A stretch of DNA of 15,935 nt from JAVKNF01 sp031537795. Its GTDB lineage: Bacteria > Pseudomonadota > Alphaproteobacteria > Rickettsiales > Deianiraeaceae. The DNA is taken from the NCBI GenBank assembly GCA_031537795.1, contig JAVKNF010000035.1:1-15935 (forward strand), read 5' to 3'. Under the pieces are notes generated by a model, which did no database searches, was not told where the DNA came from, and saw only the letters and a program-made list of their open reading frames with translations. Positions 7,757 to 15,439 of the stretch are shown here, piece after piece. A program made the translations under genes and the position numbers. The stretch's first letter is position 1. The number at the start of each line of letters is the position of its first letter.

Positions 7757-10700
7757 TTATTTTTTTACACAAGGATTTATAATTTGCCCCCAAATTCCAT
7801 TTATATTACATATTCTAGTGGGTGTAGATGTGCCATTTATTTTAAACCCAGTTTTGCATTTACCGCTAGAAGTAGAGCCAGCGTTTGTTGAGCTCCAAGC
7901 AGCATTACCGGTATATTCTATGTCGTAATCAATTTTCTCTATTAGAGGAGGGCATTTAATTCTATTTTTAAAAACCCTTCTACTTGTTACGGAAATTTCT
8001 TTAAAATATGAACTTGGTTCAATATCATTTACATCTGTCATTCTAGCTTGATTTATCTGTGTCAAAGCCCAAGTGTTATCTTTTTGATTTCCAAATTCAT
8101 CAATAATTGACATTTGATAATTATTTAGATTTTGATTCACCTCTTGAGTTAATGAAGGATCTTGCCAAAAGCCATTAATGCACATTAAACCCATTCTATT
8201 GTCTGCTAATGTGTCGCTTGAAAATATAATTCCCAGCCCTGAATTTATATTTATGCAAGTTGAAAGTTGTTGAGTTTGATTGCTGTACGAAGTTGCATAG
8301 AAATCAAACACAGAAGAAACATAGCCAGAAAATATATTTCCATTTGATTGAATTGCTTTTTTGTATTGGCCGTCCAAAGTTAAACCTGCACCGTAAGAAC
8401 ACATACCATAAAGCCTTGAATTTATATTAATTATTCCGTTAATACATTTACTCACTGGGCAATCCTGCCCACTTGATACTACATAGCCATGAAAAGATTT
8501 TAATATATTATTATTGCTATTTTCAGAATCTATATAGCATTTTTTTGGGTATATAACATTTAATTGGGATACAATTTCTCCGTCATTATCCTCGTAACCA
8601 GAATATTCACAGATTAGATCTCCAATAACAGTTCTATCTCTTAATTCAATTACAGAATCTTTAAATAATACATTCATCCTAGGGCATTTAAATTTACAAT
8701 CCATATCTGTATAGCAATCATTATCTCCACAAGGTATTTTATTACCGGAACTGTCAAAATAAGGGTGCATATCTTTTTTATTTATATTTATATGTTTAAC
8801 TATTGGAATTGATATATTTATTCTACCAGAGCCACCACCACCTGAATATTTTTTAGAAAAAAAGCTATTTTCAGTATCTCCGCTTCTGTCATCTACATAA
8901 TTAGGGTCTGAAATCATTTTATCTTTTGTGTCAACGTTAACAACATTAGGGCTAAAAAGTGTTTTCAAGTCGTTATTCGTATTGTTTATTAATGTTTCCA
9001 TCTCATTTTGGTTATTGGTTTTCAAATTCATATAAGTACATCTAAAACATGATTTCAAATTTATACAATCAGTTCCACCTATTTTACCTTTAATAGAACT
9101 TGGAGAATATATTTTATTTGTGGGGCATTTGGCTGTGCAATCAGTTTCTCCTGTGCAGAAAGCAATAGGAATATCTTTACCAGTTGCATCTTTTTTGCAA
9201 AGATTAGTTGTAGAATCTATTTCACAAGGTAAAGGTCCTACTTCGAATATTTTTTGCATGCCAATTTTAGTTGAGTCTGACTTGTAGCTAGAAGATTGAA
9301 AACTAGCTTTGGTATTCCCATTATTAAAAGCACCACCGGAGCCGATATATTGATTGTCTATATTAAAAACTCCTTTTGTCTCTTCTTTATTATGAAGGTA
9401 GCTATCTTCACCTGTTTTAGTAAGACTAGATAAAGACTGATATAAATTATCTGCTTGGTTTGCTATTCCATCTGCACCATATACTCTAGAGTCAAATTTT
9501 AAATATTTAAAAGCAGCTAAATCTCCATCTCTGACTTCTCCGCTGCTCAATTTAGCTTGATTTCCTACATAATTAACTATATTTGTAAGATAGCGATTAT
9601 TTACATCAGGAACACCAGGGCATTCAGGATTTAAATAACTATCTGCAATACTGTATGTACTACAAGCAAGAATACCTTCCACTATTGCAGCTGCAGCAGG
9701 TGGGCATATTGGCATGAAGACAAGAGTACAAAGAATCTGATATCCAAGAGCAAGAAAAGCATAGGCAGTGGCACAAGCTGCATCTGAATTTGATATATCA
9801 ATCTTGTTTATTCCAGCATAATTTTTATGACTCTGAATAAAATCTATTTGAGACTTACCTTTCCCTGCTTTAGCTATTGTATCAATTGATTTAGAGTAAG
9901 AATTAAATAAACTTAAAACACTATTTCCTCTCCATTCATCTTTGTGGCAACCACCTTGGAGCCAAGGACCCCCAACTTGATCAGTCAAATCACAACCAAA
10001 ATAAGTTTTAGTCTGATACCAACTGGCACCTTCCCAATCTTTATATTGATCTATTGATTGTTTATCTATTTTACAATATTGAGTTCTTTCTCCAACTTGA
10101 AGACTTAAATAATCTGAATTATAAGAATTAATGTTTTGATTAAAATAAGCATTTATATATGCACCGCTACAACCTGTAGCGGGGATTCTAGGATAGTCAG
10201 ATTTCCCTAAAATACCTCCAAATACTCTACAATATTGCCCTGATCTTTCAGAGGTTCCACCCCCTCCAGCTCCGTACATTTCAATTTTCAATTTTTGACA
10301 TCTTAAAGGTATATAAAAATCATAATCGTGTATTTGTTGTAATCTTGATTTGTCAAAATTTGCAACTGTATTTTTATTATAAATTAAAGAACTGCATAAA
10401 GTATTTTTCGGCCATTCTTCAGCTTCTATAGGCCTTAATTGTAATTTTGTTAAAAAACAACTATTTGCATCTTCAAAACCTTTACATTTAATATAATCAG
10501 CAATCCAAGATAGCCTGTCCTGTATATTGTACATAATCATATTTATTAAAGTCTGGTCTTTGTATGTGTTGAAGTAATCAAGAGGTGCATTGTATATGTC
10601 TATATTTGAAAATTTCTCTCTTTTATAAGGGTTTTCAGTTGTTATAGGTCTTGTGCTAAAACCGACATTTGTTGTTTCTCTTTTAAAAGTAACCACAGTA

Positions 10701-12985
10701 TCTAAACTTGCATTTCCATAAGGGCCAAACCTTTTTACATTAGACCTAGCTGATATATGATCAGGCATTGAATAATCTGTCAAACAAGTAAATAACTCAT
10801 CTTGATAATTCTTATTTATTTTGTAATAGTCAGTAGAATTTTTGTATAATTTTATCTGAACTCTTTCTTGACATTCATCTTTAGATTCGTTTTTCAAGCA
10901 AAATACCCTATCATTGCAGGCAGGAACGAGATAAAATGCAAGCATACAGTCTATTTTTGCATTATTGTTAGTTGCTGCATTGCAGACTGAAATAGAAACA
11001 GGCGGGTTTAATAAATAAGTATATGTATCTATAAAAGAAAGAATAGAGCAACTATCTACACCTATACAAAACCTATGCCCGTACATAAAAACGCAATTAC
11101 TTTTATTTTGTGTTATATTATTTACTATTCCTGTAGCTGTGTTTTTGGAAATATAAACTTTTTCTGTGTTTTGTGGCATTGTATAGTCTTCATCTTTAAT
11201 GTTAATTGTTGGAGATACAGAATTTGCAGGATTTATATGTATAAAAAAAGAATTAAAATAAGTATTAGTACTTGAAGGTTCATTAGGGTTTGGAACAATT
11301 GAAATTGGATGTTTTAGAACATTATTTATATAATAGTGCCTAATAACTGGCCTACTTATATTTCCTATTCTTTGTAAAATAAACTTTTTACCTAAATTAT
11401 AGCTTGTTGTTTGTTTTGTGATATCATCATAGAGATTAACATTATTTGATATAAAATCATTAGAACTCAGATCATCTATATAAGTGTTAATTTTACCAGA
11501 GAATTTATCATAAGAAATAATTCTATTTGAACTGCTAGCTGATTCTTTTATTAAATATGCGACAAATTCAGATTCATTTGTTTTCAAGCTATATTCCAAT
11601 CTAACAATAACATCGTAATAGTTTTTGTCTAAATTATTAAAAATAAGAGAGCAAGACCCGTCAGGATTCTTTAAATGAAAGCCTTTCTTTATTCTATATA
11701 CTGTATCTCCAAAAGGTGTAACTTTGAGAATATCGGTTATATTTTTATCAAAATTTTTATTATCTAAAGTAGTTTCATTGTAAATTCTGCTAATATTAAT
11801 TCTATTAAAACCTTTGGATGTAAAAGTAGCTGTAGTTTCCATTTCACCTAATTTTACAATTAATTTTGGGTTAAAAAATGTTCCTCTATTTTCATAACCT
11901 AATTCTGCTGATTTATTCTGATTGCAGATTAAATCTGTAGATTTTTCATCAATATCTCTAAATTCTCTAACGTAAGGAAAATCCTGAAATAGATTACATT
12001 GTGGGTATTTTTTCAAGTCTTTATCTTTGCACCCGTTTGAGTCTGATATATATGCAATTCTATTGAAATGTCTGGGTCCGTCTTTTGCTGTTATTTTTGC
12101 ACAGCCAGCTCTTTGTCCGTCTATATATCCACATAAATAAGCCCCCGAACCGTAATAAACTGAACCTCCGTTATTGAAAATTTCTCTACTTTTATTTAAT
12201 AAATCAGAATCGTAACATATTTTTGCACTTTTACAATTTTTTTCAGCAACATAGCCAATTCTGTTGCATAGATAACACTCTTGGATCTTTGAGTCCATTT
12301 TTTTTAAATCAAATGGAAGATAATCATTTAAAGCACAAGAAGCATCACAGGGGCATTTTTTCTTATCTTGACATTTAGAATTAATTTTATCAGCTATTAC
12401 ACATTGATCTTTTATTATATAAGGCAAGAGAGCATATCCAGCACAATGTATTACATTAGGTGCGATATCTTTACAGCCACAATCTACTCCTGAAGTATTA
12501 AAATTGACATCAAAACCAGGATTCTCTTCGTCATAATAATGCAATTTTGCATTTATTAGAACAGTTCTCCCTACGTTTAGATTGATTGACTTCTCTCCAT
12601 CTTTAGGGTGTACCGCCTCACATTTATAGGAAATTTTATTTCCGTCTGGGTAAGCAAAACAAATCATAAGTTTGTGTCCTGAATAGTCTTTACCTTCATA
12701 TTTGACCCAAGTAGAATAGCCAAAATTCTCATCACCTAGACAGCAATTTGCTGTCTTATCTTGAGAGCCACAGAAATTGACCCCTTTATCTCCACAATAC
12801 CCTAAATTATAATGTAGTTTGGCGTCTGAAATGTTAATTCCGTTTACAATGTAATTATCTTCTGTTGCGAATTGATCTCTTAAAAAAGCTGTGGATTTGG
12901 AAGAGGATCCTCCGCAGAAAGCATTAAAATATAAAGATAGAAATATTACAAAAAGCAGAAAAAAAGACTTTAAGATTTGTGCCAT
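7757..12985 (-). CDS. Giant exported cysteine- and glycine-rich protein with C-terminal Sushi-like module
   Basis: The ATG at 12983-12985 gives 1742 residues and places a clear signal sequence at the N-terminus (KSFFLLFVIFLSLYFNAFC), so I prefer it to the in-frame ATG 13 codons earlier. About 70 cysteines are spread through the chain, implying disulphides outside the cytoplasm. Notable parts: a cysteine-dense N-terminal third (residues about 40-350); a beta-rich, cysteine-poor middle (about 355-620); a glycine-rich segment YGAGGGG near 902-908; one hydrophobic hairpin at about 1068-1112; a repeated DC..KCP motif near 1287 and 1434; a second glycine run GGGGSG near 1382; and a C-terminal four-Cys module (1678-1739). 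The glycine-rich and cysteine-rich parts recall the ectodomains of rickettsial VirB6-like proteins, but the multi-helix VirB6 core is absent. The start overlaps the mraZ 3' end by 16 nt. Function unknown; envelope or host-facing is my inference. Confidence 0.85.
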   Translation of the reverse strand: MAQILKSFFLLFVIFLSLYFNAFCGGSSSKSTAFLRDQFATEDNYIVNGINISDAKLHYNLGYCGDKGVNFCGSQDKTANCCLGDENFGYSTWVKYEGKDYSGHKLMICFAYPDGNKISYKCEAVHPKDGEKSINLNVGRTVLINAKLHYYDEENPGFDVNFNTSGVDCGCKDIAPNVIHCAGYALLPYIIKDQCVIADKINSKCQDKKKCPCDASCALNDYLPFDLKKMDSKIQECYLCNRIGYVAEKNCKSAKICYDSDLLNKSREIFNNGGSVYYGSGAYLCGYIDGQRAGCAKITAKDGPRHFNRIAYISDSNGCKDKDLKKYPQCNLFQDFPYVREFRDIDEKSTDLICNQNKSAELGYENRGTFFNPKLIVKLGEMETTATFTSKGFNRINISRIYNETTLDNKNFDKNITDILKVTPFGDTVYRIKKGFHLKNPDGSCSLIFNNLDKNYYDVIVRLEYSLKTNESEFVAYLIKESASSSNRIISYDKFSGKINTYIDDLSSNDFISNNVNLYDDITKQTTSYNLGKKFILQRIGNISRPVIRHYYINNVLKHPISIVPNPNEPSSTNTYFNSFFIHINPANSVSPTINIKDEDYTMPQNTEKVYISKNTATGIVNNITQNKSNCVFMYGHRFCIGVDSCSILSFIDTYTYLLNPPVSISVCNAATNNNAKIDCMLAFYLVPACNDRVFCLKNESKDECQERVQIKLYKNSTDYYKINKNYQDELFTCLTDYSMPDHISARSNVKRFGPYGNASLDTVVTFKRETTNVGFSTRPITTENPYKREKFSNIDIYNAPLDYFNTYKDQTLINMIMYNIQDRLSWIADYIKCKGFEDANSCFLTKLQLRPIEAEEWPKNTLCSSLIYNKNTVANFDKSRLQQIHDYDFYIPLRCQKLKIEMYGAGGGGTSERSGQYCRVFGGILGKSDYPRIPATGCSGAYINAYFNQNINSYNSDYLSLQVGERTQYCKIDKQSIDQYKDWEGASWYQTKTYFGCDLTDQVGGPWLQGGCHKDEWRGNSVLSLFNSYSKSIDTIAKAGKGKSQIDFIQSHKNYAGINKIDISNSDAACATAYAFLALGYQILCTLVFMPICPPAAAAIVEGILACSTYSIADSYLNPECPGVPDVNNRYLTNIVNYVGNQAKLSSGEVRDGDLAAFKYLKFDSRVYGADGIANQADNLYQSLSSLTKTGEDSYLHNKEETKGVFNIDNQYIGSGGAFNNGNTKASFQSSSYKSDSTKIGMQKIFEVGPLPCEIDSTTNLCKKDATGKDIPIAFCTGETDCTAKCPTNKIYSPSSIKGKIGGTDCINLKSCFRCTYMNLKTNNQNEMETLINNTNNDLKTLFSPNVVNVDTKDKMISDPNYVDDRSGDTENSFFSKKYSGGGGSGRINISIPIVKHININKKDMHPYFDSSGNKIPCGDNDCYTDMDCKFKCPRMNVLFKDSVIELRDRTVIGDLICEYSGYEDNDGEIVSQLNVIYPKKCYIDSENSNNNILKSFHGYVVSSGQDCPVSKCINGIININSRLYGMCSYGAGLTLDGQYKKAIQSNGNIFSGYVSSVFDFYATSYSNQTQQLSTCININSGLGIIFSSDTLADNRMGLMCINGFWQDPSLTQEVNQNLNNYQMSIIDEFGNQKDNTWALTQINQARMTDVNDIEPSSYFKEISVTSRRVFKNRIKCPPLIEKIDYDIEYTGNAAWSSTNAGSTSSGKCKTGFKINGTSTPTRICNINGIWGQIINPCVKK
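7769..7954 (-). other. Sushi/CCP-like four-cysteine module at the C-terminus of the giant protein
   Basis: Residues 1678-1739 begin CPPL and end NPC. Cysteines are at 1678, 1710, 1726 and 1739, with Trp1732 between the third and fourth, and the sequence includes GKCKTGFKINGT and RICNINGIWG. The order C-C-C-W-C, the spacing, and the GF-x-I-x-G and NG-x-W motifs match the complement control protein fold. Similar modules occur in bacterial surface proteins, so descent from a host gene is not implied. Confidence 0.5.
8681..8749 (-). repeat. Internal cysteine repeat, copy 2
   Basis: Residues 1413-1435 of the giant protein read SGNKIPC, then an acidic stretch, then DCKFKCP. This matches copy 1 at 9122-9184 in its G-x-x-I-P lead and its DC-x-x-KCP ending. 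It is a diverged protein-level repeat, with no obvious DNA identity. Confidence 0.45.
9122..9184 (-). repeat. Internal cysteine repeat, copy 1
   Basis: Residues 1268-1288 read TGKDIPIAFC followed by TGETDCTAKCP. The matching copy lies about 147 residues further on. A looser relative, CPCDASC, occurs in the N-terminal region. Confidence 0.45.
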
Positions 12986-13425
12986 TTTAACATTTTGGCG
13001 TTCTTTAAAGATAAATCTCTGCATTTTTCTGAAAAATCTTTAAATTTATTAGGGCACCAGATTTCAAAAGTCAAACCTTTTCCTACGAAAAATATTTCAT
13101 CTTTAATATCAATACTTTCTAAATATTTTTTAGGTAGAATCATTCTGCCATCTTTGTCGAATTCAAGTATCATACCCTCTCCAAATATACTTGTTGTAAA
13201 TGCATCTCTTTCTTCTGAAAAAGGGTCCATTTCTGCAATCATATTATTTAATTGGTCTACATAAGAAGCATCCGAACCTTCTAGGCAATTTTTTGTAATT
13301 GATTTATAAATAAAAACATAGGAACCGCCACCTTTCAGTGCAACATCTCTAAAGCTTGAGGGTAAAGATACCCTACCTTTTGAATCAATCTTATTTATAA
13401 AATTAGATAAAAAAAGAGACAGCAT
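12970..13425 (-). CDS. mraZ: Transcriptional regulator MraZ
   Basis: MraZ is a DNA-binding ring-forming protein that controls the division and cell-wall (dcw) operon it usually heads. I chose the ATG at 13423-13425 (151 residues), since MLSLFLSNF fits the family N-terminus; a TTG nine codons upstream is less likely. Two SpoVT/AbrB-type halves are visible: NKIDSKGRVSLPSSFR and LEFDKDGRMILPKKYLE, both with the D-x-x-GR-x-x-LP core. The C-terminal helix is IWCPNKFKDFSEKCRDLS. The usual next gene, rsmH, is absent; the giant exported protein overlaps its stop codon by 16 nt. A promoter and TGG repeats lie upstream. Confidence 0.93.
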   Translation of the reverse strand: MLSLFLSNFINKIDSKGRVSLPSSFRDVALKGGGSYVFIYKSITKNCLEGSDASYVDQLNNMIAEMDPFSEERDAFTTSIFGEGMILEFDKDGRMILPKKYLESIDIKDEIFFVGKGLTFEIWCPNKFKDFSEKCRDLSLKNAKMLKWHKS

Positions 13426-13441
13426 TTTATTTGAAAAAATT

Positions 13442-13510
13442 ATGGATTCCAAAATAGGTTAAGGAAAAAAATAGGTTAGAGATTTTTATATCTCTTTTTT
13501 GGGAATCCAT
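13442..13510. repeat. Nested inverted and direct repeats in the mraZ leader
   Basis: ATGGATTCC (13442-13450) and GGAATCCAT (13502-13510) form a perfect 9-bp inverted repeat, extendable into AAAA/TTTT past one bulged G. Inside are two copies of AAAATAGGTTA (13451-13461 and 13468-13478) and a smaller hairpin AGAGAT/ATCTCT (13478-13483 and 13490-13495). In the mraZ transcript this could fold as a long stem just before the start codon. Confidence 0.5.
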
Positions 13511-13524
13511 GGAACTTTATGGGT
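13500..13524 (+). promoter_or_regulatory. Candidate MraZ operator: three TGG repeats every 10 nt
   Basis: TGGGA (13500-13504), TGGAA (13510-13514) and TGGGT (13520-13524) start exactly 10 nt apart. The known MraZ box is a set of TGGGN repeats separated by 5 nt, giving the same period. Here the repeats read on the strand opposite to mraZ, which differs from the arrangement I remember, and the middle copy is imperfect. Confidence 0.4.
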
Positions 13525-13544
13525 ATAAAAAAATATAAAGTCAA
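13516..13544 (-). promoter_or_regulatory. Candidate mraZ promoter
   Basis: On the minus strand TTGACT (13539-13544) is followed after 17 nt by CATAAA (13516-13521). The -35 box matches five of six consensus bases, the -10 box four. Transcription would start near 13509, inside the TGG repeats, giving a leader of about 85 nt. It would drive mraZ and the giant gene together. Confidence 0.4.
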
Positions 13545-13591
13545 GAAAAATATTAAATATTAAATAAGAATTGAATAAAAGAAAGGCTTCA

Positions 13592-13621
13592 TTAAGAATA
13601 ATAAATGATTTTTATTCTTAA
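13592..13621. repeat. Intergenic 10-bp perfect inverted repeat
   Basis: TTAAGAATAA (13592-13601) and TTATTCTTAA (13612-13621) form a perfect stem around a 10-nt loop. It lies between two divergent genes, so a terminator is not expected here. It may be an operator or 5' leader structure. The rest of 13545-13704 is AT-rich with no gene visible. Confidence 0.5.
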
Positions 13622-13686
13622 AAAGAATTCATTAAACTTAATTTATATAAAATATTTTTTTAAAGATTATTTGATTTTTAATAAAT

Positions 13687-13692
13687 AGAGGA
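13687..13692 (+). promoter_or_regulatory. Ribosome binding site of the MazG-like gene
   Basis: AGAGGA lies 12 nt before the ATG at 13705. It is one of few purine-rich Shine-Dalgarno-like sequences before a gene in this window, and it supports the chosen start, though the spacing is long. Confidence 0.4.
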
Positions 13693-13704
13693 TATTTTTT
13701 TATA

Positions 13705-14109
13705 ATGTCATTTTATATATTAAAAAAATTAGTTAGAGATAAATTTATAGAAAATTGCAAGAAAAATGATATAAATCAAATTATAACTAAAAAATTAAGT
13801 AATAAAAATTATATTTCCTCTTTGAAAAAGAAATTAATAGAAGAGTCTAAAGAAGTAATAGAAGCAAAAGAAACAGAAGATATAAAAGAAGAAATATGTG
13901 ATGTATTTGAAGTTCTCGATTCTATAATGAGATTTTATAAAATAAATAAAAAAGATATTTTTAAAATTCAAAAAGAAAAACGCATTACAAAAGGTTCTTT
14001 TGAAAAAGGTGTATTTTGCGAAAAATTATTTGTAGATGAATCTCAAAATTGCTACTGGTCAAGTTATTTAAGAAAGAAATATAAAAAAGAAATAAAAAAT
14101 GAAAAATAG
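13705..14109 (+). CDS. MazG-like / phosphoribosyl-ATP pyrophosphohydrolase-like NTP pyrophosphatase
   Basis: The 134-residue protein has the all-alpha NTP pyrophosphohydrolase pattern. KLVRDKFIE near the N-terminus is followed by LKKKLIEESKEVIEA and EEICDVFEVLDSI, which supply the metal-binding Glu and Asp residues (EE-x-x-E and E-x-x-D). The later KEKRITKGSFEKGVF matches the family's K-x-x-RG-x-F region. Such proteins hydrolyse NTPs or dNTPs to monophosphate and pyrophosphate, and many act as house-cleaning enzymes against non-canonical nucleotides. No other histidine-synthesis gene is near, so a HisE role is unlikely. Its last 11 nt overlap dnaQ. The C-terminus is strongly lysine-rich. Confidence 0.75.
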   Translation: MSFYILKKLVRDKFIENCKKNDINQIITKKLSNKNYISSLKKKLIEESKEVIEAKETEDIKEEICDVFEVLDSIMRFYKINKKDIFKIQKEKRITKGSFEKGVFCEKLFVDESQNCYWSSYLRKKYKKEIKNEK

Positions 14110-14788
14110 ATATATTTGTCTAGACACGGAAACAACTGGCTTAAGCCCTATTAATGGAGATAAAATTATAGAAATAGGTTGCGTCGAAATTATAGACAAT
14201 AAAATAACAAATGATAAATTTCATTCGTATATCAACCCTCAAAAAGAAATATCAAAAGAATCCACAAGAATAACAAATATAACAAATGAAATGGTGAAAA
14301 ATAGCCCTATTTTTTCTGAAATATCAAATGATTTTATAAATTTTCTTCTTTCGAAAAAAGAATATTCTACATTTTTAATTATTCATAATGCTAATTTTGA
14401 TTTAAAATTTCTGTATAATGAACTTAACCAAAAATCTATTACAGTTATCAATAGTCTAAATTTAATTGATACATTGAAAGTTGCTAGAAAGTTATTTCCA
14501 AACGAGAAAGCAAATTTAGACAGTTTGTGTAAAAGATTTGAGATAAATCTAAAAGATAGACAAGAATTAGGGCATGGAGCATTATTAGACGCTAATCTTC
14601 TAGCTCAATTATTTATTAAATTACTTGAAATATATTCAATTGAAAAACTAACAGAGGAAAAGAAATATTTTTTTGGATTTAGAAAAAGAGAGATGGAATT
14701 CAAAAGGCGTAATCCTTGCGAAATAACAAATAAAGAAGAAGAATTGCATATAAAATTATTATCCGATATAAATGTTGATATTTGGTAA
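14099..14788 (+). CDS. dnaQ: DNA polymerase III epsilon subunit (3'-5' proofreading exonuclease)
   Basis: Epsilon removes misincorporated bases at the replication fork, bound to the alpha subunit and the beta clamp. The 229 residues carry the DEDDh exonuclease motifs: Exo I CLDTETTGL (residues 7-15), Exo II IIHNANFDLKFL (about 98-109), and Exo III GHGALLDANLLA (about 158-169) with the catalytic His and Asp. The C-terminus, EEELHIKLLSDINVDIW, resembles the ending I know from alphaproteobacterial DnaQ, which also ends in IW. It overlaps the MazG-like gene by 11 nt and lies 3 nt before the esterase gene, so the three are almost certainly one transcript. Confidence 0.93.
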   Translation: MKNRYICLDTETTGLSPINGDKIIEIGCVEIIDNKITNDKFHSYINPQKEISKESTRITNITNEMVKNSPIFSEISNDFINFLLSKKEYSTFLIIHNANFDLKFLYNELNQKSITVINSLNLIDTLKVARKLFPNEKANLDSLCKRFEINLKDRQELGHGALLDANLLAQLFIKLLEIYSIEKLTEEKKYFFGFRKREMEFKRRNPCEITNKEEELHIKLLSDINVDIW

Positions 14789-14791
14789 AAT

Positions 14792-15394
14792 ATGATAAGA
14801 GCTTGTATAATTTTTCACGGTTATGGTTCAAATGGAGATGATCTGAAGTTTATTGGTTTAGAATTGAAAAAAGGTAATAATTTCGAAATTTACACCCCTA
14901 ATGCACCTTTCGTAAATAGCTTGAATAAAGACGGCTTTGAATGGTTTCCTATTGAAGAGCCTACAGTAGACCATTTTTTTGACGGCTTGTGCATTGTTGA
15001 GAATATTGTATTAAAATATATAGAAAATATTACTCTTGACAAGAGAATATCTTATAAAGAGATATTACTGTGCGGTTTTTCACAGGGCGCAGCATTAGCT
15101 GTTCATATTGCTTTAAAATTAAAAGAAGAAGTTGCAGGAGTTATTAGTTTTTCAGGTGGTTTTGCTAACCCTGACAACATATTTAAGCAAATAATAAGAA
15201 ATAGACCTCCAATTCTTTTGATACATGGAAAAGAAGATAAAGTATTGCCTTGTTTTTATTCTGAAAAAGCAAAAACAGAATTAGAGGATTTTCAAATTAA
15301 AACAGAGCTTAATATTATAGATGAAATGCAACATTCTATAAATGATAAATGTATAGGATTTGCGAAAAATTTTATTAAAAGAATAGAAAAATAA
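14792..15394 (+). CDS. Phospholipase/carboxylesterase family alpha/beta hydrolase
   Basis: This 200-residue cytosolic serine hydrolase belongs to the family of small carboxylesterases and acyl-protein thioesterases (Abhydrolase_2). The oxyanion region is IIFHGYGSNGDDL (7-19), the nucleophile elbow is GFSQGAA with Ser near 95, the acid is the Asp of HGKEDKVLP, and the base is the His of MQHSIN. The catalytic triad is therefore complete. There is no signal peptide. The substrate is not readable from sequence; short-chain esters or acylated proteins are typical for the family. It begins 3 nt after dnaQ. Confidence 0.88.
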   Translation: MIRACIIFHGYGSNGDDLKFIGLELKKGNNFEIYTPNAPFVNSLNKDGFEWFPIEEPTVDHFFDGLCIVENIVLKYIENITLDKRISYKEILLCGFSQGAALAVHIALKLKEEVAGVISFSGGFANPDNIFKQIIRNRPPILLIHGKEDKVLPCFYSEKAKTELEDFQIKTELNIIDEMQHSINDKCIGFAKNFIKRIEK

Positions 15395-15439
15395 ACTTGC
15401 AAATTAAAGAAGATTTTTAAAAATAGTTTAGAAATTTGA

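Noticed and set aside
7757..12985. Two or more fused or frameshifted genes
   Set aside because: The frame is continuous for 1742 codons with steady cysteine spacing and composition, and no start or stop pattern suggests a break.
12977..13264. Plus-strand open frame opposite mraZ
   Set aside because: mraZ has clear family motifs on the other strand; this is its shadow. The same applies to the frames at 4306-4488, 5176-5412 and 11075-11275.
13478..13500. Rho-independent terminator (AGAGAT hairpin followed by T-run)
   Set aside because: The stem has only two G-C pairs, and on the strand where the T-run follows there is no gene to end; it sits in the leader of mraZ.
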